From Mangifera indica (lineage: Eukaryota; Streptophyta; Magnoliopsida; Sapindales; Anacardiaceae): a stretch of 64,000 nucleotides of DNA. Of the stretch, positions 52,239 through 64,000 are shown in pieces. Positions within the stretch are counted from its first letter, which is position 1. Each line of letters opens with the position of its first letter. Both the position numbers and the translations under genes were made by a program. The stretch is taken from contig NC_058147.1 in NCBI RefSeq assembly GCF_011075055.1, positions 3,410,001 through 3,474,000 on the forward strand. Direction: 5' to 3'. The notes under the pieces were generated by a model. That model was not told where the DNA came from and did not search any database. It saw nothing but the letters and a program-made list of their open reading frames with translations.

Positions 52239-53213
52239 CAGTCATATGTAACCCCTTACGCAATATTACGCGTAATAATTGTACACTCTGTGAGGCGGGG
52301 CAAGGCAAACGTGAAAGCTCGCATGTTTCAACGCAAAACAGCCAGAGTCTCATCTAACAAAATTTCACGTTGAGTAGAGAAGTTGAACTGTAACACCCTT
52401 GTTATTATACCCTTTATACACATTTATTTATTTCTTGTTATAACTTTCTCCAAACTCAATATTTTTACCGCAAATTCATATAATTCAAATCAGTTGCGTA
52501 GATGAATTCGAGTTTAGTTTGACATGTACAAGGCATCCGCACAGGTCGCAGGCTAGTGATGTTAAGACCATAATAAGAAATTAGCTTAATTAATCAAGGC
52601 CACCTGTCATCCTAATCACTTCCATTAAAAAAAAAAAAAAACCAGTGTGCCAAATCCCACACCTTCAATTCTTAATTCTCATCCATCCCTTTCATTAATA
52701 AAATATTTAAAAAATTTCATCACCAAAACTAGTATACGGTACATGCGCGTGGGCGTTATCCTCATCATACGCGTCAGTCTCACAGTATTTGTTCCGAGTC
52801 ATGCGTCCAATAAGTGGCCTCAACTGAACGCTCAACAAACTCTGCCTATCCACTCTATGGCTCGCCACTCACGCGTTTCAGATGTGTTGTTCAACGACAT
52901 CATTTATGGCCATTTACCTGGTCTGGTGCGTATCTTAAGCACACGTAATGTCAACGGGGCTCATTTTAGAATCTGATGTATGAAAATTCAACAATCGCGG
53001 AAATAAAAATTGATAATAATGGAACACTTGTATTGGAGAAAAATAAATTAGTTGAATCATGAGTAAGCAAGTGAGGAAATCTCAAGTGCTATGTACATAA
53101 AAAAAATTATCACTGAAATTAATTGGTTACCAGAAAGACAGACGTACATTAAAATATTTTCTAAATTAATAAATATCCTAAAAATGAAAAAGAAAAAGTC
53201 GTAATTCGATCTG

Positions 53214-53933
53214 CTAGACTTCAATCTTGGGTGGCAAGAAGAGGCGAGACTTTTTAGCTGGGTGAGGACTTTCCACTTCGTCATCGCCGGAGACGAAGAA
53301 GGCAGGGGAGAATTCAGGTAATACCGGCAGGTTGAGGTCAAAGTCACGGTGACTGACTTGGCTGTGTGTAGTACTAGAACCCACACCTTCGGATGACGTC
53401 ACTCCGCTTTTTTCGCCGCCTTCGTAGTGACAGCGTTTATGTCCACCTAAGGCTTGACCAGAGGGAAAGGACTTATGGCAGATGGAACACTCGTGAGTCC
53501 TACCAGTGGTGTTGTTGGGTGTGGTGGTGGTGGTGGTGGTGGTGGTGGAGGTTGACTGCTCGTCGCCGCCAGATCCTTTACGGTGACTGGCCTTGTGTCC
53601 ACCCAGAGCTTGGTAAGAAGAAAAGGCCTTGTTGCAAACACTGCACTTGAAGACAAGCTTCTGGTCAGAGGACGTTGTAGCAACAGATGGAGCTTGAGAA
53701 GGAGACTTGTGTCGCTGCGAGGCGGTGCTAGTGGTGCCTATGGAGGCGGCGGAGGTGGTTCCACGAGCAAGCATGAGGAGGCAGAGAGCCAGATACTCCT
53801 CTTCGGTTGGATGGTTGTGAGGACGCTTAGAGCGCTTGCGTTTAGTCCATGGCTCAATACAGTGAAGATTCACTTCTTCAAACTGAAAGGGCGGCGTTGC
53901 TGTGGTGGGAGAGTTTAGAGCTTCTAGTGCCAT
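53214..53933 (-). CDS. ZAT10: C2H2 zinc-finger repressor, ZAT10/STZ-like (C1-2i)
   Basis: A single exon encodes 239 residues, intronless as usual for this class. The order of motifs is that of C1-2i proteins: [10 protein letters not shown] start, B-box nuclear signal KRKRSKRP (31-38), L-box [14 protein letters not shown] (45-58), finger 1 (Cys97, Cys100, His113, His117) and finger 2 (Cys149, Cys152, His165, His169), each with QALGGH, and the EAR repression motif DLNLP at 199-203. ZAT10/STZ-type proteins bind A(G/C)T repeats and repress genes in salt, cold and light stress. The linker has a run of nine or more threonines coded by a GTG-type microsatellite on the + strand. The Met at 53933 was chosen by homology; the frame stays open upstream to an in-frame ATG at 54089 in the probable leader. 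Confidence 0.96.
   Translation of the reverse strand: MALEALNSPTTATPPFQFEEVNLHCIEPWTKRKRSKRPHNHPTEEEYLALCLLMLARGTTSAASIGTTSTASQRHKSPSQAPSVATTSSDQKLVFKCSVCNKAFSSYQALGGHKASHRKGSGGDEQSTSTTTTTTTTTPNNTTGRTHECSICHKSFPSGQALGGHKRCHYEGGEKSGVTSSEGVGSSTTHSQVSHRDFDLNLPVLPEFSPAFFVSGDDEVESPHPAKKSRLFLPPKIEV
53521..53549. repeat. Trinucleotide GTG tract (poly-Thr coding)
   Basis: A nearly pure GTG run on the + strand. It reads as consecutive ACC/ACCA threonine codons in the linker between the two zinc fingers, at residues 128-138. Confidence 0.9.
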
Positions 53934-56492
53934 CTGTAAATCGGCGGTTTTAAAATTGAAGCAAAGGAGAGAATATGGAGATTTAGAAAGATAAGTTGTG
54001 TGTTGAGTGAAGTGTGAGACAGGTTTTAAAGGAAGTGAGGAGGGGGAAGTTGCGTGACAAGTGGTCCGAAAGTAAGAGACGGTGTGCAAGAAGTTGATAA
54101 AATATTAAGAAGAGCACGTTTAGTAATTGGATGGACTTTTCTTGGTGGCTAAGGCCAAAAAGGGCGACTAAGCCGAGTCGGTCAAACTAAGAGTAATAGT
54201 TACAATTGTATTAGTTTACTAATGGGGCCTTCTGTCTGTCTATCAATCAAGTGAAGAATCCGGACATCTTCCAAGTCAAAATCTAATGGGAAGAATTCCA
54301 AACAAACGCGGTGTTATTATAAGGAGCTTCTACTACCATTAACTTTTATTGGGAATTTGATGTTACGTTCCACAAAAATGAATTTCCAAAGTTTAATTAT
54401 AAAGAATAATTTGGTACAAAATTTAATTATGGCCACAAGATTTGTTCCCAACCAAGGTTTGATGTAATTTTCAAACCTTTATATTCTAATTTTTGAAAAC
54501 TTAAAATCTTATTTATAAACTAATTTATATTAAAATTCTCAATTAAATATAAAAATAAAATCATTTTTTAATAATATTATTAATATATATAATTTATTAT
54601 ATTTTTTTAATTTTGAAAAGTTACAATCTCTCTCCTTCCCCCAAACTTAGATTTTTTTTCTTCTTCACCTCTATGCTACCATCTCTGTTTTTAACGACCT
54701 TCATTTTTCACCTTAAACCATCTCTGTCTCTTTGACCAAGAGATCTTCGTCTCTCCAATATGATTAGTCATCAACAAAGACTTATCTTCATCAATTTTAG
54801 AGTCTTCGTCGATGATCAATCATGTCAAGAGGTTGTCAGAGAGTAAGAGATATCGTCAGGTGGGATAGAAAACATCGGAGAAGTGGACTATTCTTTAAAA
54901 GTTTGTATCTGAAAATTTGAAACCCTAAAGGATGAATAATATAAATTTTTATATTTTTTAAAAATTATTGGTTAAATAATAATTTTATTTTTAAAACTAT
55001 TCTAATTTTTTTTTACTTTAATAGATTATAAATAAGATTTTAAATTTTAAAAAATTGATGGATAAAAGTTTAAAATTGCATCAAAGCTTAGGTGGGAACA
55101 AGTCTTTTCGCCTTTAATTTTTTTTAAAATATGCCCAACAAGGATTTTCTCGTAGTTTCCAGAATTGACCTTGTTTTTGAGCGTCACCACGAGGATGCTG
55201 TGTAAAATTTTAACTCACGTGAATAATAAGGATTGAATTAGACGGAGGGACTCGCAACTTTCAAGCGCACATGTTACTAATGCCCAAAACTCAAAACTTG
55301 ATTGGTCAGTGTATTTATTTTCATCGTTTATCGTATGTATAAATGCCTTTAAGAATCCAAATATACCAAAATTGATTGAATATTTAATCAATTAACTACA
55401 ATAATAGCATCACCGTTCACCGCTTAGTTCTCATATCTGGAAAGGCACAGAAAGAAGATACTGGAAGCATCCAGGAAGCCATACGGGCTGCGACTATCTA
55501 GGGGTCCCCAGCGGTCCCTTATCTAAATTTGAAAATAACCGTCCAAATTCAAAGAACACTACTCAGAAATGATGTGGTATGGATGTGTTCAAAATCTAGT
55601 TCAGCTGTCACAATTTTCTTGTTTCAAATTATCAGCATCAGATTCTATGGGCGGCTTGCTGAGTGCCTTAGAAATGCACAGCAAAAGACTTTCATCCACC
55701 TTTCTGTGATTGTGATCCTTTTATACAAAGTTTGTTTTTTGGCCTATCTTTGATCAGCCATCAATTTCATAAAGGTGAAAGTTTAATTCCGTAATCAGAG
55801 GCCATGAGACAACGTTCTAGACTTTGTCTGCAATTTCCTACACTACGCATACCCACAGTAAGATTGAGATTGTCTTTAGCAACAAAACTTAATTGCAGCC
55901 AAAACCGACGGAGATTTTAATATACAAGTTTAGATTTCGGAGTCTAGCAAGACTCTTGCAAACTTGGCATAGATGAGATCAGACTTGCAGATCGAGATGA
56001 GAATCATGTATAATAAACAACTTAGAAGAAAAATACACCATTCTTCATGAACCCTTTGGACGAATATTATTAAATCTCTCTTGTAGTTTAGCGAATCAGC
56101 TTGTGTCTGGTTGTTGCTTTTATGTTATGTGAAAGAGAATACAAATTCATGGCTTGGAAGTTGGAATTTAGCATCAGATTCTGCCTTTTCATTTGTTGGA
56201 TTGAAGATGGAAGTTGAGTTCAGAGGAAAGGAAGCGATAAATAAAAGTTATCAGCTTTTGCCGTCTCCAATTAGGCAAGTGTCTTGACTGAAAATTTTCA
56301 CTTATCTATTATCCATGCAGGCTGCGCCTTTAGGTTTAATTGTAAGACTTTGTTGGCCGTAGCTAGAGATTCTGCTGCTCTTGTAGGACTAAATTGCCCT
56401 AACTTTACTCCCAAATTAATTCACACTTCCAATAAACCCCCCAAGGGGATTAGATAGACAGAGAGACAGTCCACCAACCACGCACCAACAAA
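53934..56492. other. Divergent spacer, ZAT10-like to APT
   Basis: The left ~300 bp form the ZAT10-like leader and promoter, with a W-box-like TTGACC read on the - strand near 54182. A Mutator-like element lies at 54431-55112. About 55400-56450 is moderately GC-rich, has short open frames without known domains, and includes the APT promoter at its right end. Confidence 0.55.
54431..55112. mobile_element. Mutator-like nonautonomous TIR element, copy B
   Basis: A 682-bp element with ends GGCCACAAGATTTGTTCCCA and, inverted, GGCGAAAAGACTTGTTCCCA; both then read ACC(A)AAGSTTTGATGYAATTTT, so the terminal repeats extend past 40 bp. The flanks TTTAATTAT and TTTAATTTT agree in 8 of 9 bases, fitting a 9-bp duplication. 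The interior is non-coding and similar to 62390-63150. Confidence 0.75.
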
Positions 56493-59400
56493 ATGATGCG
56501 ATCTATTTCACTTAACTTTTCAAACCTCTCTCCTCGCTTCGGAGCTCCGTTTCGTGGACGACTCTGTCCCTCAATAGCCGTTGCCGCCGCTCCTATCAGC
56601 GTTCACTCGCACCGAAATCACTCTCAAAGCTTCCGAATCTCGGTTCCTCCTGTGTCGTGCAGTGGTACCGGTAAACTTTTGTCCTAACTAAACATTTATG
56701 CAAAATTTTTAAATTGTGAATCACGGGGTTGAAAGGGTATTTTAGTTAAAAGACCGATGTTTTACGTTTAGTGTTAGTGGGCAATTTTGGAATAAAATAT
56801 TTTTGTAAAATGGGTGCATTCGTAGACTCTACTGGGCAACAGTCAACAGAGAGCAGCTGACAAGCGGGTCTCAAACAATCTAACCGGTTTCTTATTGCGT
56901 TTCAGTGCAACATCAAAAAATGGCTTCTGATGATGGACATGACCCTCGGATTGGTCGGATTTCCTCCGCTATTCGTGTCATCCCAGACTTCCCAAAACCT
57001 GGTATTGCTGTTTAAGTATGTTGTTAGTCTTTTACTTTATATGGTGGGTTCAAGATAGTTTTGGTCTAATGATCTAATGCTTCTACATGGGTAGGCCACT
57101 TTTTCAACTAGTTGGTGGGTTATTTTATTTTATGAACTCTTTTTTGTTTGTATGATGTCAGGGATTTTATTTCAAGATATAACGACGTTGCTTCTTGATA
57201 CAAAGGCTTTCAGGGATACTATTGATCTATTTGTTGAGAGGTATAAGGACAAAAACATATCCGTTGTTGCAGGTAATTTATTATTTTATTCTTTTTCCCT
57301 TTTGCATTTTCATACTGCTCTTAATCTCCAGTTTATTGTATAATTAATTACGACGTGATTTCTTTCTTTGTTTACTTCCTTGTTTAGACTTGGTCTGAGA
57401 AAAATCTATTTCCATTATATGTTACTATCATTCTTTTCGTAGCTATAGTGATCCGATACTTTGTTTTCTGTGCCTAAATTGTTCTAAATGAATCATGATT
57501 TGTATCTTTAGTAGTGCTTTTTGCCATTTCTGACTGAATTTTAGAGTTTCAGTTGCATACGCTAGTTAATAAATATGTGCTTTTACATTAAGTAATTGCA
57601 CACAGTCTATGAATTGATGATAAATGTCAGAAGTTCTTTGCAAATCTTAAATCAAATTTGTATACATTATGACTTTACCAACTTGGTTAAATGGTAATTA
57701 ATGAAAACCTAAATATCAAATATGTGGCTTTACCTATATCTAATTCTTTGTGCAGGGATTGAAGCGAGGGGTTTTATATTTGGACCTCCCATTGCATTGG
57801 CTATTGGGGCAAAATTTGTTCCTATGAGGAAACCAAATAAGCTTCCTGGTATGTTTTTGTTATATCTTTTGATATACTGTTTAGGTCTTTGGCTTCATGA
57901 GAAGTTCTTGGTGGACAAGTATCCTGGATTAATTTAAGGAGGTGTTTGATTTAGGTAATGTTTTATTACCAAAATAAAAAGATTACTTTGAAGATAGATT
58001 ATTTAAAAGATTACTGGGTATAAATGATTACTATGTTTGATAAAATTTGATAGGTATAAATAATTATTGTGTTTGGTTAAAGATAATAAAAGATTACTAA
58101 TAAATTATTTTACTTAAATGCCCTTGAATATAATTCTTTTTATATATTTTTTATATTATTTATCATATTAATTAAAAATAATTTTTTTTTGTCTCAAAAA
58201 ATTAATAAATAATAATATAATTATAATAAAATCAAGATTACTTTGATAATCTTTAAATACTTAAGATGAAAGTGGTAATTTGATTACCACTTATATTACC
58301 TGTCACGTTAGTATTGGTAATAGAAGATTACTATAATCTTTTATTACTAACAAACCAAACAAGGGAATAAAAGATAGATTACTAAGGTAATATTAAAAAA
58401 CTGGAACCAAACGCCCTCTAAGGAGTATCACATATTCACATTCTTTAGTTTTTGTTCCTGCCATATATCAAGTTGCACCAGTGCATCATGTTTTAGGTGT
58501 CACTAGTTCACATTTTTTATCACTAAATGCTTCTTGAATGACTCAATAGACATGATGCTGAGATTTTTACGGTCATACACACTTTGCTTTTTCTTTCTTT
58601 TTTCTGGTAGGAATTTATGCACATTAATATTCAGACAGTACAACCTCTGCAAAACTTCATGCTATTGTTTTTATTTACTTTTTTATAATTTTGTATGTGT
58701 GGGATGGAAGTTATTCGGGCTACAAATTAGTGTTTTCTAAAAATTAAAAACTCAAAGAGAAGTATCTTGGAAATAGTTATGTTGACATCAAAAGTAGAGT
58801 TAACCATGAAGTGTGTGGTTCTTCCATATCATTGATGAGTTGATTTCTTGCTAAATGCTTTATTCTGTTTATGAATGAATATTTATCCTGGAATCTTACC
58901 TTTAGTAATTTATTGGAATTTTTTTCCTTTTTTTTTTTTGGGTAGATGGAATTTTTTTCATTTCACTAAGGTAGAATTTTTGTGATGATCAGGGAAGGTT
59001 ATCTCTGAGGAATATGCTTTGGAGTATGGAACAGATGTAATGGAGATGCATGTTGGTGCTGTAGAAGCAGGTGAATGTGCTTTGGTTGTAGATGATCTTA
59101 TTGCAACTGGTGGAACCTTGTGTGCTGCAATCAGGCTTCTTGGTAATGCGGTTGACTTTAAAAGTTTGAATTACTTTACAGATAAATGATGTCTAGCTGC
59201 TCATATTTCACATTTTCTTCTCCTTGTAAGCTTAGGTAGGGTTTTGATCAATTATAATTACTTTTCTGCAAGTTGTGGTCCATGTGTTCTGTAGAATAAT
59301 TTTCATCTATATGTAAAGAGGGAAGGAATGGAGGTGTTCCTAATCAATTTACATCATAACTTCTTGGTTAGGGTACCAATCAGCTTAATTGTATCTTCTT

Positions 59401-60524
59401 GATGTATATAGTGATAAAAACCTGTATAAATTGTCTTCAGAGAATTTGCAAATCAAGAATTAGACTAAAATGAGACTGTTTAAGGAGAAAACCTACAGTT
59501 CTCTCTTCTGTTTGGGGTTTCTACTCTGTTTTTAAAATATATTTCAAAGGACCTTTAGTCAAATACTATCTCTCTAAGTGGATCACCAAAGGAATTATGT
59601 GTAGCTGATGTGTCATGTCATCATTGGCTTCAGGTATATTAATCTTCTTATTTATGCTATCAGAGTATGTGTTCTCACATCATATCAATATTTGTTGCAG
59701 AGCGAGTTGGGGTGCAAGTGGTTGAGTGTGCTTGTGTCATTGAATTGCCAGAGCTACAGGTTTGTTGTAAACCAAATACTAATCAGTTTTCCTAATTGCA
59801 AATTACCTTTAAGCTTACATGTTTTCAGTTATAGTCTAGTTTGTCTTAAGTTTGGTGCTAAGCATTTTGTAGATTAATCTCTTGTGAAGCTACCTTAGTT
59901 TGAACCAAGAAACTATTACATGGGATTATTTAAATGTCTCAGAATGTGTAGTTGGGTAGTCCCATGGTGTTATTGAATTAAGTTATTTAAATGGCTCAGA
60001 AGGTGAAGACTTATTGATGAGATATGATTCTGTCACAGCTAAATAACATGCACTTGTATCTGGGTAGTTTTCAGTTAAAATTTAGTAGATGTGAAGCAAT
60101 GTCCACAATAAATGTGTCATGGAATTGTAAACATTTGATATGCATCATAAAATTCATAAATCTCTGGACAAATTTTTAGTCATTTGTTGTTTATTAGATG
60201 TGATTTCATTGTATTAAAAAAACCACAAACATGGAAATGAAACTACTCTCATAATTTCGTTGGTCAAACAAAAATATAAACACAGGAGTCTAAAACCTGA
60301 TCAGAGTTAACTGCCGTCTACTTGTTCTGAGAATGTTGTGTAAGATTTTACTGATGCCTCAAAGTTCTATAGATAATGGTGCTATTTACTGATGTTCGTT
60401 CATTGCCTTGTTTCTTGATTTTTTTCTTTTTCATAACTAAGACAACTGCACCGGTCAATTTTGGTTTATGTTACAGGGCCGGAAACGGTTGGGAGATAAA
60501 CCTCTATTTGTTCTTGTAAGCTAA
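56493..60524 (+). CDS. APT1: Adenine phosphoribosyltransferase (APT1-like)
   Basis: Seven exons (56493-56670, 56906-57001, 57162-57272, 57756-57848, 58993-59142, 59701-59759, 60477-60524) encode 244 residues. The enzyme makes AMP from adenine and PRPP (purine salvage) and in plants also converts cytokinin bases to nucleotides. Visible features: dimer and substrate region [39 protein letters not shown], and the PRPP-binding loop [11 protein letters not shown] at 191-201, ending [15 protein letters not shown]. Residues 1-64 are Ser/Arg-rich with few acidic residues and look like a plastid or mitochondrial transit peptide. A second Met (65, MASDDGHD) begins where a cytosolic form would start. 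Intron 4 contains a Tourist-like MITE. Confidence 0.97.
57938..58418. mobile_element. Tourist-like MITE, copy 2, in APT intron 4
   Basis: A 481-bp element, in opposite orientation to 6795-7276 and similar to it along the whole length. Ends GGAGGTGTTTGATT and, inverted, GAGGGCGTTTGGTT; TAA duplications at 57935-57937 and 58419-58421. It lies 90 bp after exon 4 and does not disturb a visible splice site. Confidence 0.88.
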
Positions 60525-63500
60525 ACTTGATGTCGGTTTGGGGTAAAAGTGCATGCTTCTGGGCTAGATGTTTGGAAATTAATGCCCTGCCCTGCTCAGG
60601 CCTCTAAGATATTTCGTTGAGGGAATAGGCTTTGTTTCGGAGCATTGTCATTGGCCCTTTTTTCTTGTGTTTTAGGTAAGAGGCCGGGGAATAACTGTGG
60701 GGAGACTGATTCGAATTTAAGAATTAAGCATTTATTTTTAGTGTTTTGAGAAATATATATGGTGCTTTCAAGTTGCAATGGATGTAGGCATTTTCTATTT
60801 CAGTTTAAGTTGTGTGGGAAATATTATCTGGTTTCCTTCTTATCAAATCATTTCCTAAATGTTCGTCAGACAGTATATGAGTTAGTAAAATTAGTAAAGT
60901 ATTAGAACTTTTAAGTAAAAGCTTTGGATTCACATCTCTGTCACAGTTATGATTTTGTCCTGTTTGATAGAGTGAATATGATTTTGTCCAACCATTTAGG
61001 TGTATATAAATATAGGAAAATATCTCAAATAATGATAGGATTGTGCTTATTCCAAACCTTTAAACACTTCTAAAACCTTTACACTCTCTACCATGTCACT
61101 TAAATCTCATTATCAATTATTCATTCTAAAATTATGAAATCAAATAAGAAACTTGAATTAATACAAGTATGAAGTATATTTAGTTATTTTGTTACCGGTG
61201 TTAATGATTTAAAAGAGTTTTTAATTCAATTAAACACATAAATTTTCGATATGATTTGGTTAGCTATTTAAGCACTTATATCTATAGTTATGTGATTGAT
61301 AACTCTAAAAAAATGTTGCAATAAAATGGGAAAACAAAGATTACGAAGAGGTATCCTAAGAAGAACTTAAATTTGAATCAAGATCCGGAGACAGTGGTGT
61401 GGTTGGAGTTCTATAAGAGTCTCCTTGCTTAGATTTGATCATCCTAAATGTTGGAAGTAATCTTTACGGAGTTGTATATCTGATTTGCTGTTTAAGTTTT
61501 CCACTCTTCCTCCTATTTCCCATGAATTATTTTTTTACAAGGTGAAGGGAAAATGTTAGATGAGAAGTTATTTCTTTCCATTGTGTGTGATATGAAAAAA
61601 ATGTCAATCAGTGAATTATTGTTTTTGTAGTTATTATAGTTATTAATATTCTATGATACAATACGATACGATATAGTAAAAAATGATACGTATTATAAAG
61701 TGTATTGAATTAATACAATACGATATATATTACTGATACAGATCGATATATCTTTTTAGAGAAAAATGATGATGTAATAGAAGTATATATAAAAATTTTA
61801 AAATTTTAAAGATGTTTATAATATTTTATAAAATAATAATGTATCAATTACATTTTTTTATTAATAATTTATTTTTTAAAAGACAAATTATATTATATGA
61901 TACAATATATGATATGAAAAATTTTATTTTAATACGTGATATGATAAACGATTTGGCTATCATAAGAGTTATTCATTTTAACCCAAGTCACTCTACAAAT
62001 TGGAGTTTACTCTGATATTTAAGCTATGCAAAATCATTTGGACCGATGGAACGCCAGGCTAGTGCTGGTGAAAGAAGACGATTAAAGTATTATTAGTTGA
62101 TAAAGACAGGCCATCTTTCATTTAAGCTTTTGCTGATGCTCAATGGTCGCCAACATGCAATTGCTAGTCTATGCGCTTACCCTTTCACATTCATTATTAT
62201 TTTTTCAATGTGATTAGTCATTAATAATAATAATTAGTTCACCGAAGTCCTGGAATTGGAATGTTTAGGTACAATAATTAAATTAATTAATTGTGCAAAC
62301 CCTTTTATAATAATTCAAGTTAGAACAGAGTAATATGCCACACAATTCAATTCTGACCTAATTACTACCACTAATTTTAAATCAGATCAAAGAACCATTT
62401 CCCACCCAAGGTTTGGTGAGATGACAAAAACATACCTATGAGAGTTTAAAAACTCAAGTACTCATTCAAAATTTAGTTCATTTTCACACACTAAAAAATT
62501 CTCTATTAAGGTTAAAAATAAAATCATTATTTTATTAGTAATATTAAAATAAATAAAATTATATTTCATTTTTTATTCTTGTTTGGAAAATAAATAATTT
62601 TTCGAGGATTAAGTTTTGAAAAATTTACTATTCTCCGTATGGTTTCAATTTTCAGGTAAAACCGCTCCCTCTCTAGCAATCGACATTGTCCGACCATCTC
62701 TCTCCCTTTTTTTAGACTCATCTTCACTAGAGAAGATGGGTATTCGTCTGGACAAAGATGAATCAATGAGGCTGTCGATTAGAATCGACGATCACGTCTG
62801 GAACCATGGGCAAACCAACGACAAAAGGCAATGAAAATGTTATAGATTGCAATTGATTCGATGAAAACCCGACGGATCTATCATCAGAGCTAATTCTTCA
62901 TCTTCAATTTGATTTGTCATTGGTTAGTGCTTCTTCACCTGTCATCGGAGTTGTCGACGGTGGCAGAAGGAGATAGTGACTGTCATCGTTATCAGAGAGA
63001 AGAAAACCTATGGATTTAGGGGGGAGGGGGAAAAAGTCACTTTTCAAAATTGAGGTTTGGAGTGAAATATTAATTTAAAAAATTTGAAAAAAAAAAAGAT
63101 AAAATTATATATTTTTTTAAATTATTATTAAAATCACTATTTTACTCTATATCTAACAACAATAGGCCTATAAATCACCAGCAAATTAGTTGTCATTTGT
63201 TTTAGGTTTTATTTAAGTCGGACCAAGGTAAAACGGGACAAAACCCTAAACAAAGTTCGTGCTAAGGAGCCGTCGAGAGAATTAACCAGAGGATAAAATC
63301 AGATTTTGAGGTTTCGACGCTCAACAATGTTTACTCTTTCTAGATTTTATTTATTCCACTGGCGTTTTGTCATCCTTTTTGGTTTCATTTTTTGGCCATT
63401 AAAGTCGTGCAATGGCCGATGCAGTTTCCTAATGAATTGAACACTATAACAAAGAACTTATCGAACTCTCTCTGAACAACACAAAATTAATAATATAAAA

Positions 63501-64000
63501 AAAAATGTCTCTATCGACCGCGTGGAATTAAAGCGGGCGGATCGGCGGAATCTAAGGAGCCAAACCCAGAAGGACAGTTATCTTCTTGTGCATGTGTTTT
63601 ATGGCTTTGTTATTCTTTAAATACGACATCACAGCTAGGATTGTGTTTGCACTAGATGTTGATGGTTTACCGAGCAACGTTTTTAGAATCTTAGTTTGTC
63701 TAATATTTTTGAACCAGTTTCAGTTTACTGGCAAGGTTAACTGTTATCAAATCCAACTAAAGATTGATCTTTCTTTTTTAAACATTCCCAGCAATTTTAG
63801 CATGTGTTGTGGTTTTGAAGTACTTGACATGTTTCTCATTACATGTGTTTAAATTCTTTGCATCGAAATCAATAACGGGCTTGAAAATTTAGTTTAATTC
63901 TGAATTTTTGTTAAAGAGGATTTAGATTACCCCTTCGAGCCCTTCGAGCCAGAATTCTATTATTGCTGGGAGTTTGGCAGTGTAAATAAACATGCCCTGT
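60525..64000. other. Right-edge spacer with repeats and a possible promoter
   Basis: The first few hundred bp are the APT 3' region. Around 61640-61930 is a repeat rich in ATACGATAC-type words (GATACAATACGATAC and inverted forms). A Mutator-like copy lies at about 62390-63150. From about 63200, AAACCCTAAA (63241-63250) and GC-richer sequence suggest a promoter or leader of a gene to the right of the window; no reliable exon is visible. Confidence 0.5.
62390..63150. mobile_element. Mutator-like TIR element, copy F (right end eroded)
   Basis: The left end CATTTCCCACCCAAGGTTTG is the family terminus. The next 200 bp parallel copy B, including AAAAATAAAATCATT and the polypyrimidine block before TCATCTTCACTAGAG. 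The right terminus is lost near 63150. Confidence 0.55.

Larger units (their letters stand above)
46119..53213. other. 7.1-kb spacer between LBD and ZAT10-like genes
   Basis: The left ~450 bp are the LBD promoter. About 46850-48420 is less AT-rich and holds a few open frames on the - strand (one with a hydrophobic N-terminus, 47560-47270), but nothing recognisable. A decayed Tourist-like copy (49195-49525), a decayed hAT-like copy (49619-49941), AT-rich MITE-like cores (about 50940-51070 and 51540-51650) and a small Mutator-like element (51968-52238) follow. A + frame at 52647-52976 has no known domain. Confidence 0.5.

Noticed and set aside
52647..52976. 109-codon + frame upstream of the ZAT10-like gene
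   Set aside because: Starts in a homopolymer-rich area, has no known motif and no partner exons; insufficient support for a gene.

Overview
The window is nuclear DNA of a flowering plant, most likely a eudicot. It is AT-rich and its genes are split by many short GT-AG introns. All recognised products are plant types: an ACBP3-type acyl-CoA-binding protein, a plant-type TAF4 with an RST domain, a QWRF protein, a LOB-domain protein with the C-terminal KLLNLFV, a C1-2i zinc finger with an EAR motif, and a targeted adenine phosphoribosyltransferase. I cannot name the species.

Layout. 0.8-2.8 kb (-): ACBP3-like. 8.6-9.6 kb (+): a 78-residue SERF/4F5-like zinc protein, convergent with 10.1-14.6 kb (-): casein kinase 2 alpha. 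15.3-22.4 kb (-): TAF4/TAF4B of TFIID, in tandem with CK2 alpha. 22.7-24.1 kb: a nonautonomous TIR element carrying a broken UBX-protein-like fragment. 24.6-26.5 kb (+): Mpv17/PMP22 membrane protein. 28.6-29.1 kb (+): a small basic protein of 81 residues, found by joining two exons. 31.9-32.7 kb (+): ribosomal protein S29. 38.5-44.4 kb (+): QWRF2-like microtubule protein. 45.4-46.1 kb (-): class II LBD repressor. 53.2-53.9 kb (-): ZAT10-like repressor. 56.5-60.5 kb (+): APT. All multi-exon models were assembled by hand, and reading phase closes across every intron.

The genes do not form one pathway. They mix housekeeping functions (RPS29, TAF4, CK2, APT), membrane or lipid functions (ACBP3, Mpv17), cytoskeleton (QWRF) and stress or nitrogen transcriptional repressors (ZAT10-like, LBD37/38/39-like). 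From memory, SERF-like next to CK2 alpha matches Arabidopsis At2g23090/At2g23080, and TAF4B, ZAT10 and APT1 are all near At1g27, so partial synteny is plausible.

The long intergenic spacers are packed with decayed DNA transposons. Three groups can be typed from target-site duplications: Tourist/PIF-Harbinger-like MITEs (3-bp TAA/TTA), a hAT-like MITE (8-bp TTAACGAG) and a Mutator-like family (9-bp duplications). I found no CRISPR array, prophage, operon, tRNA or rRNA gene. The most unusual item is the probable Pack-MULE at 22.7-24.1 kb; I do not see a coherent undescribed multi-gene system.
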